Assembly (NCBI GenBank): GCA_025667525.1 | Contig: CM046878.1 | Location: 400,141,275 to 400,205,274, forward strand | Source: Glebionis coronaria | Taxonomy: Eukaryota; Streptophyta; Magnoliopsida; Asterales; Asteraceae | DNA length: 64,000 nucleotides | Reading direction: 5' to 3' | Part shown: in pieces, positions 35,500-46,870 of the stretch | Layout: every line of letters begins with the position of its first letter | Numbering within the stretch: the first letter of the stretch is position 1 | Translations under genes and position numbers: made by a program | The notes under the pieces: model-generated | Database searches by the model: none | Seen by the model: only the letters and a program-made list of their open reading frames with translations | Told to the model about the DNA's origin: nothing

Positions 35500-37124
35500 T
35501 GATAGGTGTGTAAACACCCATCCTTTTACCACTTAATTTTGGCTAAAACGAGACCAAAACGCGTATTTAAATCATTTGTTTGGAATTATGCGTTGTTTTT
35601 GTGTTTATTGTGTTTTCAGAGCCAACCGGATGGATAATGGAGAAAACATGGGATTGCACGGGTTTTACCGAAGAAAAAGACTCAAGATGAAGTCTATTGT
35701 CCAAGAGATGCAAAAGATTTGAAGTCACTGGGCCTATTCGAAGATTTATCGAAGAAAAGGACCAAAGATGGAAGATTTACATAAGTCGAAGAAACTCAAG
35801 TCTATTAAACGAAGAAATTAAAAGACGAGTTGAATTTAATCGACGACAAATCCCGAATCAGAATCGAAAACGTCAACTTTTTTGAAAAGACGAGAAGACA
35901 AGAAGAACGGGAGAAAGCCCACTCACCAACCAAAGGGAACACCTATATAAAGGGTTCCCCTCACACTTTTCATTAAGTTTTTTTTAGTTTTTCTTTTCCC
36001 TTTCTTTTCTCCCTTTCTGTTCATAGGTTTCACCAACACCACTAGGGTGTTTGGTGATTTTGATTCTTGTTTTCCAATCTTGTAAGCTTGATCCTTTCCT
36101 TTTGTTTTACTGAATCTTAATCATCAATACAAGTTCTTATTTAATCTTTTCATTACTCTTGTTCATCATCATCTTTTATTTCAAGTTCTTAAGTTCTTAT
36201 TTGGTTGAGTTTTGATTTTAAAAGTTGTTGAATTTGCGTTTTTACTGTTGGGATTTGTTGCTTATGGTTATTAAATGATTTGTGGTTAATTTGGTAAAAC
36301 CTTTTTGCTTATTTAGCTTGATTTTGGATTAAATCGTGCTTCCCTGTTTTTTCTGAAAGTTACTGTTCTTGAGTTTCCCAGGTTCCGGATGAACCAAATG
36401 TTCCGGATGAACTAAAACTTCCGAATGAACTAAAACTTCCGAATGAACTAAAACTTCCGAATGAACATAAAAAGTTTCGAATGAGTTTTCTTTCTACAAA
36501 GTTCCGAATGAGTTTTTTATAAGTTCCGAATTAATTTATGTTAAAAAGTTCCGAGTCAGTTTAAAAGTTCCGGATGAATGTTCTTCTCAAATCTTCCGAA
36601 TAAACTTCCGAGCCAAAACTTCCGAACCAACTTCCGAACTAACTTCCGGATCAAAGTTCCGAGTGAAGGTTCCGAGTAAAGTTCCGGATCAACTTCCGAG
36701 TGAAGGTTCCGAGTAAAGTTCCGAGTGAAGGTTCCGGATCAAAACTTCCGAATTAACTTCCGGATCAAAACTTCCGAACCAAGTTCCGGATAAACTTCCG
36801 GATCAAACTTCCGAATCAAGGAAGTTCCGGATCAAGTGAAAGGCAGAAACTTCCGAATCAACTTTCTTTTGAGTATTTCGAATCTAGATAAGTGTTATTT
36901 ACTGTTTCTTCATTCTATACTTTCATTTTAATTCAAGTTTTGTTAATTGCTATTAATTTAATTGCTTTTGATTTAAGTTTCCATTTTCGTACATTTAAAC
37001 CTTTGGTAGAATAGAAAACCACTCCCCTTTTTAGTAACCAAGAACAATCATTCCACTTAGAACCGAGATCAATTCGAGAGGATATCGATAGAATTATAGA
37101 ACCTATTGCAAAATCTATGTATCA
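35500..37124 (+). repeat. 3' LTR of the inner gypsy element
   Basis: A 1625-bp match to 26024-27650, preceded by the purine tract GTGTAGGGGATT and followed by the duplicated GTATT. Confidence 0.95.
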
Positions 37125-38211
37125 GTATTCTTTCGTGAATTTATGTGAGTTAATTATGAGCCTATTCTCCAATCGCTTGTTAATAAATTTATCTGCAATA
37201 AATAAGGTTGTACGATTTGAAAAGTCACTTAGCTTCTAGCCCAAGATCATTTAAAAGTTGCTTAGTATTAATTAGAGTTCATAGCCAAGGCATAACTTAT
37301 TGAAGCGGGATGCGAAGATTGGCGAGTCCGAAAAGGCCCTAACAAGGCTTGAGGGCTACATTTTGTTGCTAAAGATCCAAAAGTGATGTGAAGAATCATT
37401 TATCGAAAATCAATATGAAGGATCGAGACACATGACGAAAAGCAAAAACTCCCCAAAAGATCATGGAGAAGTCTATCCAAAAAGACCCTAACAAGGTATG
37501 AGATAAATAGATCCAAGTCCTAAAAGGAGGCGGATCGTTGTATATCAAAGTCCAAAATAAAGATTGGAGAAAAATGAAGAATTCGTGGTCCAAATATGAA
37601 GAATCTCTCAAAACTTCAAGTGAAGAAATTCCTATTATGAAGAGAAGACCATAATTTCAAGAACGTCTCTCAAAAATTTGAAGTATGAAGTCGCTGCCAA
37701 ATATCGGTCCGAGAAAGGTCTCAAATCGTGAAGCGAGTTATGCCAAGATATGAACTTTATGAGGTCCCGAGAAGCAGTTTTAAAAGATTTTGTCCTTTAG
37801 TTAACTATTGATTAAATCGTCCACTTTATTTTCGGCCTAACTAACTATCGAAATAAGTCGAACAATGCATCCTCGTGATCATTCAATACAAAAATAAAAT
37901 ATAAGAGATACACCTAGGAATAAGGGAGTCTAAGTAAATAATTGGCCCACATGAATTCGCGTTAGTCTACTAACTTATAATAACAATGATCTCGTTTTTA
38001 AGGTTGGTATGGGAACGTGAAACTTGAGGATGATAAACGTTCATGGCATCCAAAACCCAATGTAAGTCTTTAATTTCTTTACTTGTTTCTATCTTTTTAT
38101 GTTTAGTATTTAATAAAGGCCAAGGTGGGTTATTTATGATGGAAAATGTAAACCGTGCTTTAAAATTTATGCATTGCATAAGGGCATTACAATGGTCAAG
38201 TGTAGGGGATT
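37125..38211 (+). other. 3' noncoding region of the outer gypsy, second part
   Basis: Resumes the outer element after the nested insertion. It is homologous to 34.35-35.5 kb of the inner element and ends in the purine tract TCAAGTGTAGGGGATT before the 3' LTR. No coding capacity. Confidence 0.8.
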
Positions 38212-39913
38212 TAATAAGTGTGGAAACACTTATCCTTTTACCACTTATTTCCAATAATAACATGACCAGAACGTGTATTTTATGTCGTAAAAGTCGGAAT
38301 TATGCGTGGTTTGTGTTTTTATTGTGTTTTAGGACCAAGGAAGAAAACACGGGCTTTCACGGGCTTTTATCGAAGAAATCGAGAAAAGACGAAGTCAAAA
38401 GATCAAGAGTGCTTAGAGAACGGATGTCCAAGACCTATTCTGAAGATTTATCGAAGAAAAAGTCTAAAGACGAAAGTTTAATGAAGTCGAAGAACTTAAG
38501 TCTAAATTAAAGAAGAAAACTATTAAGACAAGTTCAAATCCCGAGACGACGTCGAGAAAAGACAACGATTTAAATCAAGTCGAGAAGAAAGAAAGAAGAG
38601 GCAACACATGCACACCTTCCCATTTTTCCTATAAATACCCTCCTAATACACATTAGGAGGGTTGGTTAGTTTTAGTTAGCTAGTTTCATTTTCATTTTTC
38701 TTTCTAGTTTTTAGAGAGAGAAAGTTCCAAACTTTCTCTCACTAAGTTTTCATCTATTCCTTCTTTTAATCTTTCAAGATTAAGCTTTTTGTATTTGAGT
38801 TTTAATAATCAAAAGTTAAGTTTCTTTTATCTTTAATCTTCTTCTACCTTTCTTTATTCTGATCTTGATTCGTTATAATCTTTGATTTTATATCATCTTT
38901 ATGCTTATATGATTAAAAAGTTCATCTTTTTATTCATGTATAAGTTTTTATATGGATTAAGCTTTGAGCTTCTCATGCTTATTGGCTTAATTTGTTTTTA
39001 GCTTATTTACTTTTAAAAGCTTTCTTAAAAAGTTTCTTCTTTTATGGTTTGATTTAAAAGATTGCTTATTTTAAGTTGGATAAGTTGTTATTCGTGCTTA
39101 TTTGGTTTATTTCATTACTGGTTTGGTTAAGTTTTGGTGTTAGCTTATCATCTTAGCTTATCACTTAGCTTATTTTCGAATCAAAAGGTAATCGGAAAAG
39201 GGTAAACCCTTTTCCGATTGGATCATTCCGATTAGCACCTTGTATTCCGATCACCCTGATCGGATTAGGGTTTCAGCTTTCCGATTTGCACCTCATATTC
39301 CGATCTGTTGATCGGATTGGGGTTTTAATATTCCGACTGTGGGGATTTGTTAACATTCCGATGTGAGTATCTTGCATAGCATTCCGATTTGGATCCCTTA
39401 TTGGATATTCCGATTGGTTTTGATTTCATGTATTCCGATTGTGGGGTTCTTTAACATTCCGATTAGACTCGATTTCTTGTGATTCCGATTGGGCATTCCG
39501 ATTGCACTATTCCGACGAGGGTTTGGTTTGATATTCCGATTAGTGATAGTTTCCAACATTCCGATCTTATTTTCCGACCAGCATTCCGATCCGATTCCGA
39601 TTTGGCATTCCGATGAATTAGTTTCTTGTTTTTATAAAGTTTTCAAGTTTTAGACTTATTAAGTTTTCAAGTAATTTTCTAATTTTGTCTTTAAGTTTTT
39701 ATCATTTATTTTTAACTTGTCAATTTAGTTTAATCTTTTAAAGCTTTAATTTTACTCAACGACACTTTCATATTTGCTATTAGTTTAAATTAGACAACCA
39801 AACCACTCATTTATTATTCCACCAAGAACAATTGAGTCACACTTTCTACCAATAATCAATTCGAAAAGATTTGGATGATAATATTTTATACTTGGGATAA
39901 AAGCCTTGTATTA
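38212..39913 (+). repeat. 3' LTR of the outer gypsy element
   Basis: A 1702-bp match to 17516-19225. It starts TAATAAG, ends GTATTA and is followed by GCAAT. Its TTCCGA array (about 39,210-39,615) has all 20 motifs intact. Confidence 0.93.
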
Positions 39914-42650
39914 GCAATCGTCATATATTTTTCTCCTTGCATATTCCAAGTTTGTTTCTTCTTTCTGATATCAGGTGGCAATATATTTCGAGATCATCTT
40001 CTTAGTATATACTCATCTAGGATGACATCAACACTCTTACCTTTCAACACACAGAATATATGTCTGCATAAGAATCCAAACCTTGCAAAATTCATGCAAC
40101 AGCATATAACCGATCCATCTGATTTATCAAGTTTTACCTATATAATAATAAAATATATCAACATCAATTTCTTGAATTTTAGTATATTCTTCATCCTATT
40201 TTACTGAAGTATAATATTTTCATAAATTAAATTAATTTTTATAACACCATTATGATACTATCATTAAAATGTATGTTTGGATAGTAAAAATACCTTGAAG
40301 TGCAATTTCCTCGGTTTGTTCTTTGCATTTTGAATACTTGATTCTCCAAACTATTCTTCTTTCTTAAGTACTTACCTTGATCTCCCTCATTTCTCTAATT
40401 CGCACAATTTCAATGTCATCATTCTCTTGGGTTTCTGATACTTGATGAAAATGATAGACTGCACTATTTATCTTTTCTTGAATAAGGCTAAACATAGTTC
40501 TTGTATACTTGTCTTGAAGGTATCTTTCAATACCCAACTTTGTCTTGAATCTTACAGACTTTTGCATTGTTGAGTCATCCAGAAGCTCTTGTTTGTGTCT
40601 CTGTGTTTCCATTGCTCCTTCAAAACTCATCATGAAGTGTATCAATGTCGATTGTCCTCTTGTGAAATGTGAGAAGAAAGAGTTTTCGCTCTCAGATCTT
40701 GATGTGGTTCTCATAAGCCCGCACAACTCTACATCTCTAAAATAAGTAGGTATCCATCGTGTTCTTATTTCATACATATCTGATAACCACTTATTATCTT
40801 CCAAATTATATTCTTCAATCAACACCCCCATTTCTCCTCAAACTCTTCTGGCTCCAAGTATAAACTCCAAACAAAATGATGAAGTCTTCTCCTAAAGTTA
40901 TCATAATCTAGAACTTTCTTGCAAATCTGTGTAAATATGAATCATGTTAATAAATACTGCAACAAAAACATTATACATTTCTTTTTCACATGTGAAATTA
41001 TTGTATTTCACATTATTCATTGATTTTCACATGTGTACATTATCTATTTATGTATTTGTTTTTGCACATGTGAAAATACTTTTTACACATTCACCTATTT
41101 TCATATTATACATTTTTTTTCACAGGTGAAACTTATTTGTTTGCACATATTAATAAAGACCACAACAATAAATTATACATTGTTTTTCACATGTGAACAT
41201 CATCCTTTTTTAAATTATACATTGATTTTCACAATTAAAATTAATATTTTAACTATTGTTTTTCACATGTGAAATATCCTATTTAAACATTAATCTATTT
41301 CAAATTATACATTCTTTTTTAACAGGTCAACATTCTCTTTTTTCCACAGTAAGTTATAGTGTAATACTTTGTGTTTACCTTTAATGGAAGCTTGTTTGTA
41401 ATATGCCACATGCATAGCCTATGAGTTGAGTGATGTAAAATAGTTTCAATCGCATTTTTCATCGCTGAATCTTGATCGGTAACAACAAGTCTTGGTTGCT
41501 TTTTAAAAGCTTTCAGGAAACAAGATAGCAACCATATATACGACTTTGTTGTTTCAGTTGAAAGCATTCCAGCACCAAATGTGATGCATTTTTGATGATT
41601 GTCAATCCCAGTGAATGGTACAAAGACCATGTTGTACCTATATTAAATAACAAATTATAGTTAGTTGTGTACCAATTTTGATTCAAGATTAAATACTTTA
41701 AGGATAGCATATTTCATGTTGTAACTTTCACATGTGAAGATTCTATATTTTTTTTAACAATCATTAATTTTTGTTAGTACTAAATAGGCATTAATGAATA
41801 CAATAAAAAAAAATAGATTTGATTCTTACTTGTTTGTTCTGTATGTTGCATCGAAAGAAATTGTATCACCGAACTCTTTATAGTTGTATTTTGCCATCTC
41901 ATCATCCCAAAACAGTGAAGTCAATAAATTGTTCTCTACCGCATACTCAAATGAAAAGTTATCCAAGTTCTTTTGCTTGTTTGTCATTTTATCAACCAAC
42001 ATCTGTGCGTCACTATCACCTATATGTGTGTTTAAATCTCTATGATAGTTTCTGAACTCAGTTGCTGTGGCAGTGACCGATTCATATCCACCATGGGTTG
42101 AAACATACAAATGATGTGTTTTTGTGGGTCCCAAGCTTGTACTGCCCATCTGTTGAATAAAAACCTGCTGACCGTGTGTCATCTTTTTTCGCTTCTTTGT
42201 AAGATTTCTGTAAGCTTTTGGAATAAAAGTATTGTTGTGTTCTTCTTCAAACTCATACAAGTCATATGCCATGTGACAAGCATTTAACTTGAACTTAACT
42301 CTTGCCAAACAACCAGTTCTTATGATACTTGAAGCCCTAATCTGATTGTCACGTGTTTCCTCGTTCATTGTATCTTTATTAACCCCTTGCGGTAAACCTT
42401 GTTTGTTGCAAAGAAGATACTTTCTTGATATTAAACCACTCCTTAGTTTTTCTTCGGTACCCCTCCGAACACTAAACCCTGAGTTTGCAGCATAGTTCTC
42501 ATACATATCGACGCACTTATCTAATCTTGCATATTCAGTCCCAATTTTTGGTTTATGAGACTCATCGACTAGAGGTTTGTAAGTAAAGCTTCCATCTGCC
42601 TTCATTATTTCTTCACATATATATGTATCAGGTTCTTTAATATAATGCAT
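39914..42650 (-). pseudogene. FAR1-like MULE transposase, N-terminal and central part
   Basis: Minus-strand exons: 42650-41830, 41637-41379, 40926-40376 and 40137-39914, with GT-AG junctions that join in phase. Exon 1 holds a FAR1 DNA-binding domain (YENYAANSGFSVRR, Cys in YLLCNKQG, TGC, then FEEEHNN where HNH is usual). It runs into the MULE domain (FGDTISFDATYRTNK), continued in exon 2 (VVTDQDSAMKNAI, CMWHI). Exon 3 holds the later transposase region. Exon 4 holds a SWIM finger (CCC...FGFLCRHIFCVLK). Lesions: frameshift at a G run (40,825-40,829), TGA probably replacing Trp at 39,996-39,994, and the gypsy insertion at 39,914. FAR1 relatives act either as transposases or as domesticated light-signalling factors. 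The linked ULP1-like gene favours a transposon here. Confidence 0.85.
40927..41378. promoter_or_regulatory. Palindrome cluster in a FAR1-like intron
   Basis: The intron between the second and third exons carries five exact CACATGTG octamers (40987, 41028, 41065, 41188, 41264), one CACAGGTG and one CACAATTA variant in under 300 bp. Most are framed by TTTT and AAA, giving long perfect dyads. The intron upstream has another at 41,729. Role unknown. Confidence 0.7.
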
Positions 42651-42799
42651 GCCTGCATAAAATAATAGACAATTTTCAAATCATTATCGGAGTCTGACCC
42701 TAAGATTGAAAAAGACTCAGTTTCAATAACGAATTTTGAGTTCTTTAATATATATGCATGCCTGCATAAAATAATGAAATACTCAGTTTCATTAAGCAC
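42605..42799. repeat. Partial duplication at the 5' end of the FAR1-like gene
   Basis: The motif TTTAATATA(TA)TGCATGCC followed by TGCATAAAATAAT occurs twice about 115 bp apart. It spans the likely 3' splice site before the first coding exon, so it may be a duplicated exon start. Confidence 0.55.
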
Positions 42800-43084
42800 A
42801 TATAAGATTCTAACGTAAGAAACTAATTAATTTTGTTATTCAAACTCTTCAATTGTGCACGTATTTTCAATTCTGAAGTCATATTCTAAAATCTTCACTC
42901 ATGTAGCTACTTTACGAAACCATAATGACTTTGATATAACTGGCCTTTTTAGGGACTTGAATATTCTTTAATTATTCTGACGTGTTACATAACGCAAATA
43001 TTGTATAATTGTTCGGTTTTCTGCAATTTTTTCTATACCCCTGTGTAAATAACCCAATATATGTTCACATCCTAATTATTATTT

Positions 43085-43905
43085 TTCCTAAAGTCTTCAC
43101 GCCTGCAGATTCTTCACGAAATCAATAATCAAAGCCTAATTATACTTTTTCCTAAAATCTTCACTTGTCCAAATACTTTACAAAATCAATAATCAGACAC
43201 TAATTCTTATTTTTCCTAAAATCTTCACTTGCACAAACACTTTACGAAATCAATAATCAGTAGCCTAATTCTTTTTTTCTTATCTCTTCACGCGTGCAAA
43301 TAGTTTACAAAATTATTAATCAGAGCCTAATTATACTTTTTCCTAAAACCTTCACTCCTGTAGATACTTTACAGAATCAATAATCAAAGCCTAATTCTAC
43401 TTCACTCGTACAAATACTTCATTGAAATGAATAATCAGTAGCCTAATTCTATTTTTTCCAAAAACCTTCACGCGTGCAAATACTTAAAAAATCAATAATC
43501 AGAGCCTAATTCTACTTTTTCCTAGAACCTTCACTCGTGTAGATACTTTACAAAATCAATAATCAGAGCCTAATTCTTATTTTTCTTAAAATTTTAACTC
43601 GTGAAAATACTTTACAAAATCAATAATCAGTAGCCTAATTCTATTTTTCTTATCTCTTCACGCGTGCAAATAGTTTACAAAATCAATAATCAGAGCCTAA
43701 TTATACTTTTCCTAAAACCTTCACTCGTGCAGATACTTTACAAAATCAATTATCAAAGCTTAATTCTACTTCACTCGTGCAAATACTTTACAAAACCAAT
43801 AATCAAAGACTAATTTCGATTTTTCCTAAAATCTTCACTTTTACAAATACTTCATAAAATCAATAATCAGTAGCATAATTTTATTTTTCCTAAAACCCTT
43901 ATATA
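43085..43905. repeat. Minisatellite, about 62-bp units, 13 copies
   Basis: Units share AAATCAATAATCAGAGCCTA and CCTAAAACCTTCACTCGTGC cores. I count 13 AATCAATAATCA-type cores between 43,120 and 43,870 at spacings near 50, 62 or 68 bp. Degenerate units extend left to about 42,880. The array lies immediately upstream of the FAR1-like gene. Confidence 0.85.
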
Positions 43906-44440
43906 GGAAGGATGGTGAAACAATACCTAAAATAAAAAAGTCTATGAAAATGACACATGTAATTAATTAAAGGGATCAATAAAATGCTTCAAAAAGAAAA
44001 TAGGAATTACAAATGATACCTTAAATACAAAATTCTATAAAAATATATATGGAAGAATGGTGAAACAATGCCTTAAATACAAAATTCTATAAAAATGACA
44101 CATTTTTTTCCATAAAATGCTTCAAAAATAAAATAATACAAAATTCTAAAAATAACACATGTAATTCATTAAAGGGTTTCCATAAAATGCTTCAAAAATA
44201 AAATAGCAATTACAAAATATGCCTTAAAAACAAAATTCTATAAAAATATATAAGGAAGGATAGTGAAACAATGCCTTTAATACAAAATTCTATAAAAATG
44301 ACACATGTGTTCCATAAAATGTTTCAAAAAGAAAATAGGAATTACAAATGATGCCTTAAATACAAAATTCTATAAAAATGACATAAGTAATTCATTAAAA
44401 GGTTTCCATAAAATGCTTCAAAATGAAAATAAGAACTACA
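43906..44440. repeat. Second tandem array with a 203-bp higher-order period
   Basis: ACAAAATTCTATAAAAAT cores occur at about 44026, 44079, 44138, 44230, 44282 and 44361, with a weaker one at 43,950. The pair 44026/44079 recurs as 44230/44282. CATAAAATGCTTCAAAAA segments alternate with them. One CACATGTG lies at 44,302. Confidence 0.8.
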
Positions 44441-45051
44441 AATGATTCACAATGGTTATACTTACTAAAACGAAAATATCTTTTGATATTCGGACTGTCA
44501 AGTTTTGGACTTGGCTATATACTGTTGCTAGATTATACACGTGACAAATTAAATAACAGGAATGAGTTTTTTGAGCTTACTTTTGCTAGAATACATTTTA
44601 CCACAAAACTTACAAAATAAAATAATTTCTAATAAATATTTAACTATAATGTTTTTGCTAACAAAAAAAAACTTAACAATAATATTAAATTAAAAAAATT
44701 AATGTAAAAAAGGTTATTCATAACATTAACATACAGAAGATTTATTACCTCATAAAATTCAAAAATACATAAAATATTTATACAATATTATTAAAATTCT
44801 AAAATATTTTAATGTAACAAACTTATTCATAACGGTAACTTATGTAAACTTAATTAACTCATAATATTCTTAAATAAATAAAATATCTTAAGCTACGTTA
44901 TTTTTGTTCATTCTATGCTACATTATTAAAATGTTAATGTCATAACTAACACTATATATACTAAACTTCTAATACAAACATACATAACTTCAATTTTTAT
45001 AAAAAATATATACTTAAAATTAGCTCATCCACCAAACGGGTCTAAAGGTTA

Positions 45052-45052
<1 letters not shown>
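44441..45052. other. AT-rich spacer without recognised features
   Basis: I see no gene, no terminal repeat and no palindrome copy here. Confidence 0.5.

Positions 45053-45118
<66 letters not shown>
45053..45118. repeat. TA microsatellite, about 66 bp
   Basis: A pure run of alternating T and A following AGGTTAG. Confidence 0.95.
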
Positions 45119-45121
<3 letters not shown>

Positions 45122-45490
45122 ATTATTTTTTATGCATTTTTCTTTATTCTTTTTTTAGAAATAAGTTCAAATATAGTCAAAATCAATTTTAATTTTTTGA
45201 AAAATAATTTTTAGTGTTAAAAAATATATTAAAGGTTTACACGTCATAAAATCTTAGGTTGTACTTTTTCTTAATTATTTTTTATTTTAGGTCTTTTATT
45301 GAACTTAAAAATTAAATAATAATTTAATAAAAAGTGTAAAAAATATTTTGTTGATTGTTCGGCCTTATTTATATTATTTAGGATTTATTGGTGATTTTTA
45401 ATACTTTTTTAGGAAAGTTTTTATTTTTACCCTCGTTTTACGTAAAAACGCGTTTTTTGTTTTATTGCATTTTTAGCGTAATCCGTCATT
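45119..45490. other. AT-rich stretch, no feature recognised
   Basis: This has TTTAGG and TTTTTA-rich sequence and a short GTAAAAACGCG motif. It may be eroded LTR sequence, but I cannot support that. Confidence 0.4.
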
Positions 45491-45499
45491 TTCCTTCCA

Positions 45500-46482
45500 T
45501 TTCTTTTCTCTTTTCAAGCTACAATCAAATCTCAAACAATTTAAATTGACACACACCACAAATACCTCCTTGGAGAACGAACTCATTTGTCAAATACTTA
45601 CGTTTCCTAACGTAGTATTTAATACTTACCACTTGTACTTGTTTTTCTAAGACTTGTATAAAATCTCTACATCCGTTATAATTACGATAGCTATTCTTTT
45701 AGAAATTACGATTAGTAGGAAAGTTCCTTCTATCATCAAATTTCCTTTTATTATTAACTGTCGTGTGTACAAGAGTATACCTTATCACTTGATCCATTAA
45801 CATTTGAGTAATGGTGATAACATCCTCTAAAGTTTGGGGTTTAGAGGCGGTAACATTCCTTCAATGCTTCTGGGCAATCCTCCAATAAAAGCTTCCATAA
45901 GTTTTTCAATATTAGGCACCATGTTAGGACATAATAATGTCAATTCCTGAAATCTTCGGATATAAGCTTTAAGATTATTCTCCTTCACTACTAGACCATA
46001 GAATTATTCCTCCATCTTTCTAATCTCATTGCAAGGACAATAATTCTTTATCAACATATTCTTGAATTCACTCCAGGGAGTATGATAAGCTTGTTCTATT
46101 CCAATGGGTTGAGCATAAGCATTACAACAAAACAAAGCTTCATCTATCTCTTAGCGAACTTCACTTTACAATATTCAGCATACTCACTGCGAACAAATAC
46201 TGATTCAGTTCTCTCGAACTAACGAATAATTCCAACAGCTCTTTCAGATCCTTTATAGTTTAAAGGCTGACATTTCATGAAGTCCTTATAAGTACATTTC
46301 TTTACCACATGAACTTCTCTTTGACCAGCATTTCCATTACTTGAACTAGCTATATTGGCGGCTTGTGCTTGAAAAGCTGCAATCACACTCTCCGCAACCA
46401 ATTGCCTTATTTCTTTTGGTGTCATATTCAAAGTTGCAGATCTTGTTGATCTCGTATGATCCATTCTATCAACATTTACCAA
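45500..46482 (-). pseudogene. Gypsy (Tekay/Del-like) gag remnant
   Basis: A minus-strand start at 46,482 reads MVNVDRMDHTRSTRSA, then IRQLVAESVIAAFQAQAAN and CTYKDFMKCQPLNYKG. These match the N terminus of gag in chromovirus-type gypsy elements (IRQL...CTFKxF...PxxFxG). Downstream, WFERTESVF, SEYAEYCKVKFA and PGVNSRIC-like pieces follow in shifting frames to about 45,500, so the gag is broken by stops and indels. No protease or pol follows. The element was probably truncated on this side. Confidence 0.7.
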
Positions 46483-46870
46483 ATAACACTAGAAAACATT
46501 CGAGTATGGAACCAATTTAACACATCATAAGATGACGGAAATTTCTAATTTTTTCGATAAATTTCTACGAAATTCATATATGAAGATTCATAATACGAAT
46601 GACGATAAAGGAGAAAAATAAAATAACAAGGATTTTGAGAACAAAAGCACACTTCTTTATTTATTAATAACTTGCCGTTCATATTTACATGACATGCTTC
46701 TCTATTATATAAAAAAAACTGTACATATTTTACAAACTGAAATCAGATTCCTAAGCTTCACTTCTCATCTTAATCTCCCCAATTCTATCCAAGATATATC
46801 CCAAATCGGATTGTTAAGTTGTCTTAAGATCATCGATGAGAGTCTCTAGATTAAGCCAAGTCCTCATCAG

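Larger units (their letters stand above)
26024..37124 (+). mobile_element. Inner Ty3/gypsy Athila-like retrotransposon, full length
   Basis: The LTRs are at 26024-27650 and 35500-37124 with TG...CA ends (TGATAGG...GTATCA). The target duplication GTATT is perfect (26019-26023 and 37125-37129). The primer site, gag-pol, 3' noncoding region and purine tract are all present. It sits in the same orientation as its host element, in that element's 3' noncoding part. Length is 11,101 bp. Few LTR differences suggest a fairly recent insertion, necessarily later than the outer one. Confidence 0.95.
17516..39913 (+). mobile_element. Outer Ty3/gypsy Athila-like retrotransposon, interrupted by a nested element
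   Basis: Long terminal repeats at 17516-19225 and 38212-39913 enclose a tRNA-Asp-type primer site, gag-pol, and a long 3' noncoding region. The 5-bp target duplication GCAAT is present on both sides (17511-17515 and 39914-39918). The LTRs begin TAATAAG and end GTATTA, that is TA...TA instead of TG...CA. The element is split at 26,023/37,125 by a related element. Without the nested insertion it is about 11.3 kb. Gag wording (NFELKS, RTIDDPHDHIKRF) and the primer site point to the Athila group. Confidence 0.93.

Noticed and set aside
26222..35885. 62-codon ORFs (26,222-26,410 and 35,697-35,885)
   Set aside because: They are the same LTR segment in the two inner LTRs; no sign of a protein.
38043..38510. 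155-codon plus-strand ORF across the start of the outer 3' LTR
   Set aside because: It crosses the LTR boundary and is not present in the 5' copy context; no domain.
42880..43905. Possible CRISPR array
   Set aside because: Units are degenerate, spacers are not unique, and the host is a plant; it is a minisatellite.
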